The notes under the pieces were generated by a model. The model had not been told where the DNA came from. It saw only the letters and a list, made by a program, of their open reading frames with translations, and did no database searches. 64,000 nucleotides of DNA from Kribbella jiaozuonensis. GTDB lineage: Bacteria > Actinomycetota > Actinomycetes > Propionibacteriales > Kribbellaceae. Made by a program: the position numbers and the translations under genes. The DNA lies in contig NZ_SZPZ01000003.1 in NCBI RefSeq assembly GCF_005233875.1, positions 62,001 to 126,000 on the forward strand. The letters run 5' to 3'. Each line of letters begins with the position of its first letter. Within the stretch, counting starts at the first letter, position 1. Shown here in pieces: positions 43,340-51,773 of this stretch.

Positions 43340-43765
43340 TCAGGTCTTGATCTGCCCCGACAACCATCCCGACCAGAACTCACGAAGGTTCGGTGCGAGT
43401 GGTCGTGCTTCTTGCTCGACAGGCGACCAAGTGCAGACGGTGGTTTCACCGTCTAGTCCGACACAGAAGGGATCTCCGGCACCGTCGTCGCCGAAGCCAA
43501 GCAACCTCCGCCGAGTCTCGGACTCCCATCCGTTCCAGGCTTCAAGATTCCAGTGCGCAACGTCTCCGAGCCGCCACATCACAAACCACTCGCCCGGCCT
43601 GTCCAAGATGCCGTCCGTCGCCGCATACAGTCCGCGCAGCTCGGCTGGGAACGTGATGCCGAGCCGAAGCTCGACGGCCGCGATCTCGCCAGGATCGGCG
43701 GGAGGCTGCAGCTCCAGGCGGTCGTCAGCAGCCTGCAGTGTTCGTCGCCAGGTGCCTGCGTCCAC
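43340..43765 (-). CDS. SMI1/KNR4-family protein
   Basis: 141 residues with the SMI1/KNR4 pattern: ELQPPADPGEIAAVELRLGI, TFPAELRGLYAATDGILDR, then GDPFCVGLDGETTVCTWSPV and LREFWSGWLSGQIK. SMI1 proteins often act as immunity proteins for polymorphic toxins, but no toxin gene lies next to it. It stands alone; 159 nt precede it on the right flank of the VOC gene and 238 nt without a clear gene follow (43766-44003). Confidence 0.82.
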   Translation of the reverse strand: MDAGTWRRTLQAADDRLELQPPADPGEIAAVELRLGITFPAELRGLYAATDGILDRPGEWFVMWRLGDVAHWNLEAWNGWESETRRRLLGFGDDGAGDPFCVGLDGETTVCTWSPVEQEARPLAPNLREFWSGWLSGQIKT

Positions 43766-44003
43766 AGCGGGAGCCTCTCACGCCAACCTGCGCCGAACAC
43801 AGAACCCAAACACTCGCGACTTGCCGCTTAACCCACATCGGAGGTCGGACAGCCGGCCAAACCCAGGTCACCGCGGCGCAGGTCAAGAGTCGGCTTGATG
43901 CGGGTGGTGACCGTACGATCGAGCGGCCAGGGGACGCTGATCCAGACCGCGTTGGGCTTGCGGCGTTGAGCCGCGCATATCGGGACATGACGGGAGTGGT
44001 GGG

Positions 44004-44537
44004 GTGGGTCTTGACGCTGTTGGTTCGAGTTCGACACGGCTGATCACGTTGCGAGGCAACAGCGGATCGGGGAAGTCGGCGGTGGCCGCCGCCATCCGTG
44101 CCGCGCGGCCATCCGGCACGGTTGCCGTCCTCGGGCAAGACGTCATCAGGCGCGACATCCTGGGAACTGGGGACGACGCAGGAGGCCACCCGATCGGGCT
44201 CATCGACCTTGCTGGGAGATACCTGCTGGAGCGAGGCTTCGATGTGATCATCGAAGGGATCCTGAACGCGAAGTGGTACTCGCAAATCCTGCCAAGCCTG
44301 GTTGCCGATCACCGCGGCGTGTCTCGCAGCTACATCTACGATCTGTCCTTCGAGGAGACCGTCCGCAGGCACTCGACAAAGCCGGTCGCGACGGCCTTCG
44401 GCGAAGCCGAGATGCGACAGTGGTACCGCGGCCTCCAACCAATCCCCGACCTCGACGAAAGCGTCATCACGCCAGACGACACCCTGGACGCCACGGTCAG
44501 CCGCATCCTCAAAGACTGCTGGCCGTCAGACTCCTAG
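44004..44537 (+). CDS. P-loop kinase (AAA_33 / zeta-toxin-like)
   Basis: 177 residues. The Walker A motif LITLRGNSGSGKSAVAAAIR is at residues ~12-31; GQDVIRRDILGTGDD is a polynucleotide/gluconate-kinase-like second motif, and DVIIEGILNAKWYSQIL follows. Relatives phosphorylate small molecules or RNA ends, and a few are toxin-like. GTG chosen after GGGAG. No partner gene is adjacent; the 185 nt downstream (44538-44722) hold nothing recognisable. Confidence 0.78.
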   Translation: MGLDAVGSSSTRLITLRGNSGSGKSAVAAAIRAARPSGTVAVLGQDVIRRDILGTGDDAGGHPIGLIDLAGRYLLERGFDVIIEGILNAKWYSQILPSLVADHRGVSRSYIYDLSFEETVRRHSTKPVATAFGEAEMRQWYRGLQPIPDLDESVITPDDTLDATVSRILKDCWPSDS

Positions 44538-44722
44538 AACGAGCGCCTCAGCTCCTAGGCCCATCCCGCATCAGGCGCGAGCGATCGGTGTCCGGCGAAC
44601 CGAGAGCTGTCGTCCCGGCTTCAGGTCGGCATGTCCTCCGGCAGCTCGGTAGTCCTCGGCTCGAGTTGAGCCTGGTGCCGATCGGTGGCCATCCGCTGCT
44701 GATGCGTCGGGTCAGAGACCGA

Positions 44723-45055
44723 CTAACTGTCCCCGATCGCCGGCTCGTGAAAGTACGTGACGGGCTTGCCCAAGGCATTGGCGTACGCAATCTCACGGCG
44801 GGTGGCCTCCCCGATGTACCCGCCGGGGTTCACGATCCGCACCTCATCCGCGAGGTCGATCCTGCGCAGATGCAGCTCCCCCAAGGCCCGCACGAGCAAA
44901 GGATCCAGCACAGACGCCTCGGTGCCCTCCGGAGCCAGAACGATCGCCAGATCGAGCGTCAAGCGCGTGCGCTCACTCGCAAACTCCCTGCCGAAACGCA
45001 GCGAACCACACAGACAAACGACCTTCGGACGAACCGGCACGTTGAACATGAACAC
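44723..45055 (-). CDS. Nucleoside 2-deoxyribosyltransferase-like (DUF4406) protein
   Basis: 110 residues. It begins KVVCLCGSLRFGREFASERT and has ADEVRIVNPGGYIGEATRRE followed by IAYANALGKPVTYFHEP, the YtoQ/DUF4406-type fold related to nucleoside deoxyribosyltransferases. The glutamate in GEATRREIAYA is the likely catalytic residue. Standalone gene. Substrate unknown; nucleotide salvage is an inference. Confidence 0.75.
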   Translation of the reverse strand: MFMFNVPVRPKVVCLCGSLRFGREFASERTRLTLDLAIVLAPEGTEASVLDPLLVRALGELHLRRIDLADEVRIVNPGGYIGEATRREIAYANALGKPVTYFHEPAIGDS

Positions 45056-45150
45056 CCTTCAAGAGCCGAAAACCCCTCCAGCATCCCATCCCGCCGTTGA
45101 CACCCAGCCAGTGGACGACGTCAGTCGATAGCCCATGCCAGATTCCCGGC

Positions 45151-45528
45151 GTGAGTTACGAACTCGTCTTCTGGCAGTAGAACGCTTCCCAGACCATGGA
45201 CCCGGAATCGATCTATCAGGAGCTGCTGAACGAGCGAGGATTGGTCCCGGGTCTCAACGACATACCGCTGGATACCTTTCTCGACGCATTGGTGGCTTCC
45301 TTTCCCGGGGCTTCGCGGGAGGCTAACGGCGCCGGTGAGTGGCTCACGTGGGTCAGCCCGAGCCAACGAGCGGGATTCGAAGTCACGTGGTCAGGGCAAC
45401 ACCTTCGAGCCGACTGTCGCGGCATGTCTGGTGGCGACATGAACCGCATCGTGAATGTAGCGATCGGGCTCGGCTGTCCGCTCTATGACCCGCAGGCAGG
45501 TGAGCGCGTCGCGTTCGACGGACACTGA
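45151..45528 (+). pseudogene. Small globular protein gene interrupted by in-frame TAG at codon 10
   Basis: GTG at 45151 encodes SYELVFWQ, then TAG (45178-45180), then the frame continues without a shift: NASQTMDPESIYQELLNERG, LDTFLDALVASFPGASREA, WLTWVSPSQRAGFEVTWSGQ, CRGMSGGDMNRIVNVAIGLG, CPLYDPQAGERVAF. The SYELVFW start agrees with my memory of a small actinobacterial family. Translation could restart at ATG 45196, giving 110 residues, so the product may survive truncated. CAG-to-TAG is a single transition. No ribosome site is obvious for 45196. Confidence 0.6.
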
Positions 45529-45688
45529 CCCGCGACCTCGGCACTCGCTCATCGGCAGATGCGTACGTTGGCCGGCTCCCAAAGTTGGTCGCCAGACGTC
45601 CAACCTGTCGCGCATCAGCTGATGGGCATGCGTCGCGGACCTGTTGGCGGAGTAGAGGGTCAGGCGAGCGCGGTCGTCAGCTCCGCCA

Positions 45689-46363
45689 TCAGCCGAGGCC
45701 GCCGGCACTCTGATCGCGACCCTCTCGACTGCGCACCGGAGGTCGTCGCATCGTCCATTCGTGCGGGAGCGCCGCGAACCACATCACGTCGATGCGCTTG
45801 CCCTGCCACACGCTGTGTGCGCGCATCGTTCCCTCGTGTACGAACCCCGCTCGGCGGGCCACCGCAGCTGACGCTTCGTTGTCCGCCTCGACCGTCAGGA
45901 AGGCGCGAGCTGCGCCGAGCTCGAACAACCACCGTGTGAGCAGAACCACCGCCCGAGTCGCATACCCACGACCTCGCGCGCCCGGCCCGATCCAGTAGCC
46001 GAACTGCGCTACGTCTCCCTTCGACCAGTCATCGACGCCGCAGCAGCCGACCAGGCCACCAGAGGCTGCGTCCGTGATCGCGAAGGCAACACCAGATGGT
46101 GGCTCCGCCGCGCCGAACGCCCGCCAGCACGACGCGAACTCGTCGATGATCGCTTCAGCGTCCTCGATCGAGAGCGGCGGAGCCGGTCGTCCGAGTCGGT
46201 CATGGGCCCCGTTGTAGCGTCGGATCGCTGGATCGGCGAATGCTTCCGCCATGAACCTGGCGTCATCTCTCGACCAAGGTCGGAGAGTGACCACGCCATC
46301 CGAGAGCGACACGACCGGAACGTCGGCATCCGGTTCACGCACGTCCATCGGCTCCGTTCGCAC
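45689..46363 (-). CDS. GNAT acetyltransferase
   Basis: 224 residues of RimJ/RimL style: VVTLRPWSRDDARFMAEAFA, then VAQFGYWIGPGARGRGYATR with the acetyl-CoA loop, AFLTVEADNEASAAVARRAG and FVHEGTMRAHSVWQGKRID. GTG at 46363 and ATG at 46348 are both possible starts. The last ~20 residues are Arg/Gly-rich and outside the domain. It is downstream of the tRNA-Arg terminator on the same strand. Confidence 0.83.
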   Translation of the reverse strand: MRTEPMDVREPDADVPVVSLSDGVVTLRPWSRDDARFMAEAFADPAIRRYNGAHDRLGRPAPPLSIEDAEAIIDEFASCWRAFGAAEPPSGVAFAITDAASGGLVGCCGVDDWSKGDVAQFGYWIGPGARGRGYATRAVVLLTRWLFELGAARAFLTVEADNEASAAVARRAGFVHEGTMRAHSVWQGKRIDVMWFAALPHEWTMRRPPVRSREGRDQSAGGLG

Positions 46364-46380
46364 ATTTCCCCGGGAGTACG

Positions 46381-46415
46381 AAAAAGCCCAGGCCAGAGGT
46401 ACCTGCCTGGGCTTT
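46381..46415 (-). terminator. Rho-independent terminator after tRNA-Arg
   Basis: AAAGCCCAGGC (46383-46393) pairs perfectly with GCCTGGGCTTT (46405-46415), 11-nt loop. Read leftward it ends in TTTTT (complement of 46381-46385). It lies 8 nt past the tRNA 3' end and overlaps the leader of the acetyltransferase gene. Confidence 0.88.
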
Positions 46416-46422
46416 CACTATG

Positions 46423-46495
46423 CGCGCTCGGAGGGATTCGAACCCCCAACCTTCTGATCCGTAGTCAGATGCTCTATCCGTTGAGCTACGAGCGC
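46423..46495 (-). tRNA. tRNA-Arg (anticodon ACG)
   Basis: 73 nt. The acceptor stem GCGCTCG/CGAGCGC pairs fully, D-arm AGCTCAACGGATAGAGC, anticodon stem TCTGA/TCAGA around loop CTACGGA (anticodon ACG), and T-arm with GGTTCGAATCC. The ACG anticodon reads CGU and, if A34 becomes inosine, CGC/CGA. CCA is not encoded. Confidence 0.95.
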
Positions 46496-46604
46496 TGGAC
46501 AACGTCGAGTAACGATACATGGAGGGGGTGGGTGTAGGCCAATCGGCTCTGGAGGGCGGCGCGGTGGCGGGTGTTGGGTGGGTTCTGAGCCCTACGATCC
46601 GCGC

Positions 46605-47159
46605 ATGGGTATCGAGGATTTGCTGGGCGGGCGGGATCTGGGGGACGTCAAGAAGGCGGTCGGGTTCGTGCTCGAGAACTCGGACGACTTCAAGAAGGTG
46701 CTGGAGCTCGTACGCGGGCTGCCGGACGGGGCGGTCGGGTTCATCGGGCAGTTGCCGGACCTGTTGAAGACGATCGGGACCGGGCTGGCGGAGGCCGGCG
46801 AGCAGGCGGCGAAGGCTGCTGGGGCGCTGGTCGGGGACGATGGCGAAGGCGGCGCGCGGAAGGCGCTGACCGGGAGCGCGGGCACGATGAACGCGGCCAA
46901 GGACCGGCTGAAGGACGCGGCCGGGATGCTGGCCGGGCTGGCCGGCGAGCTGGACAAGATCCCCGGGATCGGGGATGCGGCGGCCAAGAAGCTGAACGAC
47001 GGGAGCGGGCAGATCGGCGGGGTCGCGACCGAGGTCGAAAGCCTGGCCGGGAATCTGAAGGACCTGTCCGACATCCTCGGGACGGTCGGCGATGCGCTGA
47101 AGGGCCTGGGCACGAAGCTCACTGAGTCGGGCGGTTCGGTCAAGACGCTGCTCGGTTAG
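46605..47159 (+). CDS. Hypothetical amphipathic-helix protein
   Basis: 184 residues, no recognised family. Mostly alpha-helical, with heptad-like spacing: DVKKAVGFVLENSDDFKKVL, FIGQLPDLLKTIGTGLAEAG, TMNAAKDRLKDAAGMLAGLA, and a Gly/Leu-rich end GTVGDALKGLGTKLTESGG. The lack of a signal peptide or charged core suggests a membrane- or self-associating cytoplasmic protein. The ATG (46605) is preferred over an upstream GTG because of the preceding charge pattern. Transcribed away from the tRNA. Confidence 0.6.
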   Translation: MGIEDLLGGRDLGDVKKAVGFVLENSDDFKKVLELVRGLPDGAVGFIGQLPDLLKTIGTGLAEAGEQAAKAAGALVGDDGEGGARKALTGSAGTMNAAKDRLKDAAGMLAGLAGELDKIPGIGDAAAKKLNDGSGQIGGVATEVESLAGNLKDLSDILGTVGDALKGLGTKLTESGGSVKTLLG

Positions 47160-47650
47160 CCGGGCGTACGCCGCGGTGCGCGAGACTCTCGTACGACGGG
47201 ATCGCGCGCACCGGGCGGATCCAACCTCTTGGGCAATCGGGTGCCATTGGCAACCATGCGCAGGTCGGCGGCGCAGGCCTGGCGCTGCAACCACGCGCAA
47301 AGTCGGCGGCGAACGCGTGGCGCTGCAACCTTGTGTAGGTTGGCGGCGGACGTTTGGCACTGGACGCGCCCATGCTTCACGCGACAGATCAGCGTGCAAG
47401 CCCATCACCACCTCCTGCTCCCCCGACCGCGGACACGCCCCACCACGGCGTAGTCGACGCGGCGGCAGCCGCACGCCGCGCGCGGGAGCGCGCAAGACGC
47501 CGGTGGGTGCGTGGGGACGTCGGCAGCAGGTTCGTCGGAACCGCGTGAGGGGGGTTTGCGTCTAAGGCGGGTCCCGGGACCGCCGGGGACATCCGTACGG
47601 ATGTTGCCTGAGTGGTTAGGGAGGACCTCCGCGTGGTTAAGGTCGCGGGC
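47160..47650. repeat. Gene-free region with three-unit 37-nt tandem repeat
   Basis: No convincing gene. Three imperfect units begin at 47251, 47288 and 47326 (37-38 nt period); each starts CAACC and contains GTCGGCGGCG or a variant, ending TGGCGCTG or TGGCACTG. A shorter related unit starts at 47222. Units 1 and 2 are most alike. The rest of the region, to 47650, holds one perfect 16-bp palindrome (listed separately) and a TGGTTAGGG/TGGTTAAGG pair. Confidence 0.6.
47589..47604. promoter_or_regulatory. Perfect 16-bp palindrome upstream of the envelope operon
   Basis: ACATCCGTACGGATGT is fully self-complementary, 47 nt ahead of the start codon at 47651. No T-run follows. It is a candidate operator or promoter element for the two-gene envelope operon. 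No second copy was noticed in the window. Confidence 0.45.
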
Positions 47651-48235
47651 ATGGGTAGGCGACTGGTTCGGGGTACGGCGATCGGGTGTGGGGTGGCTGC
47701 TATTGCGGGTGGGGGGATCGGGTGGGCGGTCGGTGAGCCGGTGACGCCTGCGGACATCGTGGCGGCGCGGACGATGCCGGCGGATTTGTGTGCGCGGATC
47801 GGGGACGTCTCGAGCCTGTTGCCTAAGGCATCCAATGTGGTGATGACGCAGGTCGGGAGTACGACGATCACCTGCGAGGCGGGCAGCTCCCGGGCGAAGG
47901 TGCGCGCGTACACCGCGGCGAGCGTGAAGGTCACGATCACGCCGTACGGCGGGCAGGACGCCGGCGCGGGCAACAAGCCGTTCACGCCGGCGCAGACCGC
48001 GAAGAAGGTCTTCACCCGGTCGCCGATGAAGACGCTCGACGAGAACCGGCCGTACCCGACGAAGGTCAGCCGCACCGCGAGCGGCATGGCCGGCGAGTCC
48101 TGGGCCGTACACGCACTGGTCCAGCGCGCCGACATCGTCGTACAGGTGGACTACACAGCCAACCCGGTCGACGCCGACGTCGCGCAGAAGGCCGCGCTGG
48201 CGCTGGCGGATCGCGCCATCTGGGAGAGCAAGTGA
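47651..48235 (+). CDS. Membrane-anchored exported hypothetical protein
   Basis: 194 residues. Short basic N-terminus, then one hydrophobic segment (RGTAIGCGVAAIAGGGIGWA), then an extracytoplasmic domain of ~160 residues with a cysteine pair (LCARIG, TITCEAG) that may form a disulfide. VVMTQVGSTTITCEAGSS and VQRADIVVQVDYTANPVDA look like a small beta-rich lipoprotein-type domain of actinobacteria. No catalytic motif. The stop overlaps the next start (GTGA), so the two products are co-made and probably partners. Confidence 0.7.
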   Translation: MGRRLVRGTAIGCGVAAIAGGGIGWAVGEPVTPADIVAARTMPADLCARIGDVSSLLPKASNVVMTQVGSTTITCEAGSSRAKVRAYTAASVKVTITPYGGQDAGAGNKPFTPAQTAKKVFTRSPMKTLDENRPYPTKVSRTASGMAGESWAVHALVQRADIVVQVDYTANPVDADVAQKAALALADRAIWESK

Positions 48236-49500
48236 GTACGCCGGAGATCCCGGGCTACCAGCTGGATCAGCGACTGCTCCAGCACCCGCTCGCGGAGTTG
48301 TGGCACGGCCGCACGTTCACCGGGATGGAGATCGTCGCGCTCGTGCTCAGCGAGGACGGTGCGCGCGACGCGACCGTCGTGGAGAGGCTCACCCTCGCCA
48401 GCCGCGACGCCGCGCTCGTGCCGGGCCAGCAGGATGCCCCGCTCTGGGCGGCCAACTTCAACTTGAGCCGCCCGTACGCGATCACCCAGCTGATCCCCGG
48501 CCAGACCGGCGCGGAGCGGCTGATCGACCCGCTCGACGGCATCATCGGCAACGACGACGTCTCCCTGCAGGCGGTCCGCGAACAGCTCACCAGGTACGGC
48601 GCCACGCCGCCACCCCTCCCCCTGCCCGACAACGACCCCACCACGGCACCCGCACCCGCACCCGGCACCACACCCAGCACCGCACCCGGCACCGGCAGCG
48701 CACTCGGCACGATCCCGTCGTACGCCGACCGCCCGTACCAACCCCAGCAGCCGACCCCCACGGACCAGTCCAAGATCGACGTCGCCCGTCAATACAGCCG
48801 CAAGATCGGCTCCTGGATCTACGCCGTCGTCGCCGTCGTCGTCCTGATCGTCTTCAGCATCACCTACTCGATCGGCTCCGCCATCGGCAGCGCCGTCAAG
48901 AAGGACGACCCGGTCGAGGCCACTGCCCCGGCCGTCAGCCCAGAGGCGTACCCAGCCAAGGTGCTGATCCCACCGATCACCATCGTCACGACAGCGCCCT
49001 ACAAACGCCCCGACGGATCCGCCGGCGTCTTCGGAGCCACGTACGCCGCCGGCGCCGACCTCCAGGTCGTCGCGAACGCCGAGCTGCCGTTCGCGCTCGG
49101 CTGGCCGCGGCCGCCGCAGGTGGTGCGGCTGGGTGAGTCCTCGCAGGTGATCCTGCGGAAGATCGTGACCGCGACCGAGTACGACCCGAACGGCCTGAAG
49201 AACTCGTTCCAGGCGCAGCTCGCGCTGCACCCGTGCGTGAGCCTGGCGCAGTGCCTGGCCGACCGGCCCTCGTTCGATCAGCTGTGGACGAAGATCTACA
49301 AGACGACCGCGCCGGCGACCGCGAAGGACGCGCGGACCTGGCTGACGGTGTCGACGAAGGCGCCGTACACGATCACGATGACGCACGCGTTCCTCAGCGG
49401 CGGTCAGTGGTGGCTGGTCGGCGCGATGGTCTACGGACAGGTGGCCGAGGCGCCGGACGTCCAGCGGATCGTCAACGACATCTGGCGGCAGACCAGTTGA
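48232..49500 (+). CDS. Membrane protein with kinase-N-lobe-like cytoplasmic segment
   Basis: 422 residues. Residues ~8-115 (GYQLDQRLLQHPLAELWHGR, then MEIVALVLSEDGARDATVVE) resemble the glycine-loop strand and N-lobe of actinobacterial Ser/Thr kinases but lack the catalytic loop. A Pro/Thr-rich linker follows (~130-180), then one transmembrane helix at about 203-223 (SWIYAVVAVVVLIVFSITYS) and a ~200-residue exterior domain with a cysteine pair (HPCVSLAQCLAD). Likely an envelope sensor or scaffold acting with the preceding exported protein. Ends just before a strong terminator. Confidence 0.7.
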   Translation: MSTPEIPGYQLDQRLLQHPLAELWHGRTFTGMEIVALVLSEDGARDATVVERLTLASRDAALVPGQQDAPLWAANFNLSRPYAITQLIPGQTGAERLIDPLDGIIGNDDVSLQAVREQLTRYGATPPPLPLPDNDPTTAPAPAPGTTPSTAPGTGSALGTIPSYADRPYQPQQPTPTDQSKIDVARQYSRKIGSWIYAVVAVVVLIVFSITYSIGSAIGSAVKKDDPVEATAPAVSPEAYPAKVLIPPITIVTTAPYKRPDGSAGVFGATYAAGADLQVVANAELPFALGWPRPPQVVRLGESSQVILRKIVTATEYDPNGLKNSFQAQLALHPCVSLAQCLADRPSFDQLWTKIYKTTAPATAKDARTWLTVSTKAPYTITMTHAFLSGGQWWLVGAMVYGQVAEAPDVQRIVNDIWRQTS

Positions 49501-49520
49501 TCGACCGCAAGATCTGCTGA

Positions 49521-49549
49521 AACGGCCCGCGCGAACAGCGCGGGCCGTT
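49521..49549 (+). terminator. Rho-independent terminator after the envelope operon
   Basis: AACGGCCCGCGC (49521-49532) pairs perfectly with GCGCGGGCCGTT (49538-49549) around a 5-nt loop, and is followed by CTCATTTT. It lies 20 nt after the stop of the membrane protein. Confidence 0.85.
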
Positions 49550-49662
49550 CTCATTTTCACAAGCGACGCCGGAAAGCGATTGTCGCGAAAACTTTGTGAC
49601 CGGGTTCACTTTCTGGCGGTTCACAGCCCTCGGGTCGTTCGCGTACCGTAGTACCACTTGCA

Positions 49663-49697
49663 CACTGGTATACGCCCACTGGACGCACTGGTATGCG
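49663..49697 (+). promoter_or_regulatory. Direct repeats in the pckG upstream region
   Basis: CACTGGTATACG (49663-49674) and CACTGGTATGCG (49686-49697) are 23 bp apart. Each contains TGGTAT, a GntR-like half-site, and the first could also hold an extended -10 element (TGGTATAC). They lie about 130-160 nt ahead of the pckG start in an otherwise gene-free stretch (49550-49814). Confidence 0.45.
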
Positions 49698-49814
49698 AGC
49701 GAGTACACCGCCAGCCAGCTGCATCGAACCGCCGGAGACCCCGGCGGCCGGACGCCGTACCCGCCTTTCAGCGTCGAGGGGCCGAACGTCGCCGGGCCCG
49801 ACAGCCGAGAGGGA

Positions 49815-49829
49815 ATGAGCCGCGAATGA
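49815..49829 (+). other. Four-codon upstream reading frame overlapping pckG start
   Basis: ATG AGC CGC GAA TGA (Met-Ser-Arg-Glu-stop); the TGA overlaps the pckG ATG as ATGA. GAGAGGGA just upstream (49807-49814) is the only ribosome-site-like sequence, and it is nearer to this frame than to pckG. This may couple initiation at pckG to the tiny frame, or be chance. Confidence 0.35.
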
Positions 49830-51715
49830 CGACAACCGCCAGCCCGACCCATACCGAGACCGCCACCTCAGCAGACGCCAAGGACCCCCTCCCCGGCGAA
49901 AAGCCCACGCCGTACGACCTGACCACGGCCCCGACGCAGCACGCCGGCCTGCTGAACTGGGTGGCCGAGGTCGCCGAGCTCACGCAGCCCGACCGGATCC
50001 ACTGGGTCGACGGGTCGGACGCGGAGTACGCCACGCTCACGAACGAGCTGATCGCGGCCGGCACCATGGTCCGGCTGAACGAGGAGAAGAAGCCGAACTC
50101 GTTCTGGGTCCGCACCGACCCCAGCGACGTCGCCCGCGTCGAGCAGCGCACGTTCATCTGCTCCGCGGACGAGAAGGACGCCGGTCCGACCAACAACTGG
50201 ATGGACCCGGCGCAGATGAAGGCGCTGATGACGGAGCTGTACCGCGGTTCGATGCGCGGCCGGACGATGTACGTCGTCCCGTTCTGCATGGGTCCGCTGA
50301 CGGCGGAGAAGCCGATGTTCGGTGTCGAGATCACCGACTCGGCGTACGTCGTTGCCTCGATGCGGATCATGTGCCGTACCGGCGCCGACGTGCTGGCCAA
50401 GCTCGGCGAGGACGCGCCGTACGTGCCCTGCCTGCACTCGGTCGGCGCACCACTGCAACAGGGCGAGCAGGACGTCCCGTGGCCGTGCAACGACGAGAAA
50501 TACATCGTGCAGTTCCCCGAGGAGCGGGCGATCTGGTCCTACGGCTCCGGGTACGGCGGTAACTCGCTGCTCGGCAAGAAGTGCTACTCGCTGCGGATCG
50601 CGTCCGCGATGGCCCGCGACGAAGGCTGGCTGGCCGAGCACATGCTGATCCTGAAGCTGATCTCGCCGGAGAAGAAGGTGCACTACGTCGCGGCCGCGTT
50701 CCCGAGCGCCTGCGGCAAGACCAACCTGGCGATGCTCGACCCGACGCTGGAGGGCTGGGAGGTCGAGACGCTCGGCGACGACATCGCCTGGATGCGGTTC
50801 GGCAAGGACGGCCGGCTGTACGCCGTGAACCCGGAGTTCGGGCTGTTCGGTGTTGCCCCCGGCACCGGTTGGAAGACGAACCCGAACGCGATGCGCACGA
50901 TCGAGAAGGGCAACTCGGTCTTCACCAACGTCGCCCTGACCGATGACGGCGACGTCTGGTGGGAGGGCTACTCGCCGACCCCGCCGGACCACCTGACCGA
51001 CTGGAAGGGTCGCGAGTGGACGCCGGGCAACGGCGAGCTGTCGAGCCACCCGAACAGCCGGTTCTGCACCCCGATCGAGCAGTGCCCGATCCTCGCCGAC
51101 GAGTACGACGACCCGAACGGCGTGCCGATCTCGGCGATCATCTTCGGCGGCCGCCGCGCCACGACGGTCCCGCTGGTGACCGAGTCGCGCGACTGGGCGC
51201 ACGGCGTGTTCATGGGTGCGACGCTGTCGTCCGAGACCACCGCGGCCGCGGTCGGCCAGGTCGGCGTCGTACGGCGGGACCCGATGGCGATGCTGCCGTT
51301 CCTCGGGTACGACGCCGGGCAGTACTTCGACCACTGGCTGACCGTCGGCAAGCAGCACGACGCGGCGCAGCTGCCGAAGATCTTCTACGTGAACTGGTTC
51401 CGCAAGGACGACGCGGGCAAGTTCGTCTGGCCGGGCTTCGGTGAGAACAGCCGCGTGCTCAAGTGGGTCATCGACCGGATCGAGGGCCAGGCCGACGCGG
51501 TCGAGACCCCGATCGGCCGGGTGCCGGCCGCGGACGCGCTCGACGTCGCCGGGCTGGACCTGACCGAGCAGGACCTCGAGATCGCGCTCGACGTCGACGT
51601 CGAGGAGTGGAAGGCCGAGATCCCGCTGATCGAGGAGTGGTTCGCCAAGCTCGGCGACACCGTCCCGACCGAGCTCAAGGTCGAGCTCGACAACCTCAAG
51701 GCCCGACTGGGCTGA
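49826..51715 (+). CDS. pckG: Phosphoenolpyruvate carboxykinase (GTP)
   Basis: 629-residue gluconeogenic enzyme converting oxaloacetate and GTP to PEP and CO2. Signature blocks: HWVDGSDAEYATLTNELIA, TMYVVPFCMGPLTAEKPMFG, the P-loop AAFPSACGKTNLAMLDPTLE with the hyper-reactive cysteine, GDDIAWMRFGKDGRLYAVNP and FGGRRATTVPLVTESRDW. The Ser-Ala-Cys-Gly-Lys-Thr P-loop is specific for the GTP-dependent class. ATG at 49826 begins the usual hydrophilic leader. It can send carbon from the ureide/glycerate route into sugars, though the gene is far from that operon. Confidence 0.97.
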   Translation: MTTTASPTHTETATSADAKDPLPGEKPTPYDLTTAPTQHAGLLNWVAEVAELTQPDRIHWVDGSDAEYATLTNELIAAGTMVRLNEEKKPNSFWVRTDPSDVARVEQRTFICSADEKDAGPTNNWMDPAQMKALMTELYRGSMRGRTMYVVPFCMGPLTAEKPMFGVEITDSAYVVASMRIMCRTGADVLAKLGEDAPYVPCLHSVGAPLQQGEQDVPWPCNDEKYIVQFPEERAIWSYGSGYGGNSLLGKKCYSLRIASAMARDEGWLAEHMLILKLISPEKKVHYVAAAFPSACGKTNLAMLDPTLEGWEVETLGDDIAWMRFGKDGRLYAVNPEFGLFGVAPGTGWKTNPNAMRTIEKGNSVFTNVALTDDGDVWWEGYSPTPPDHLTDWKGREWTPGNGELSSHPNSRFCTPIEQCPILADEYDDPNGVPISAIIFGGRRATTVPLVTESRDWAHGVFMGATLSSETTAAAVGQVGVVRRDPMAMLPFLGYDAGQYFDHWLTVGKQHDAAQLPKIFYVNWFRKDDAGKFVWPGFGENSRVLKWVIDRIEGQADAVETPIGRVPAADALDVAGLDLTEQDLEIALDVDVEEWKAEIPLIEEWFAKLGDTVPTELKVELDNLKARLG

Positions 51716-51773
51716 TGAACGCCGGCCGCCGAATCGGAAGCCGGCGGCCGGACCGACAGCGCGGTGCCTCGGC

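Noticed and set aside
43766..44003. Possible small gene between SMI1 and the P-loop kinase
   Set aside because: One frame is open but has no ribosome site, no domain and poor codon bias.
43340..44537. Toxin-immunity pair made of SMI1 and the zeta-like kinase
   Set aside because: Genes are 238 nt apart on opposite strands, the kinase looks like a small-molecule kinase, and no toxin module is present.
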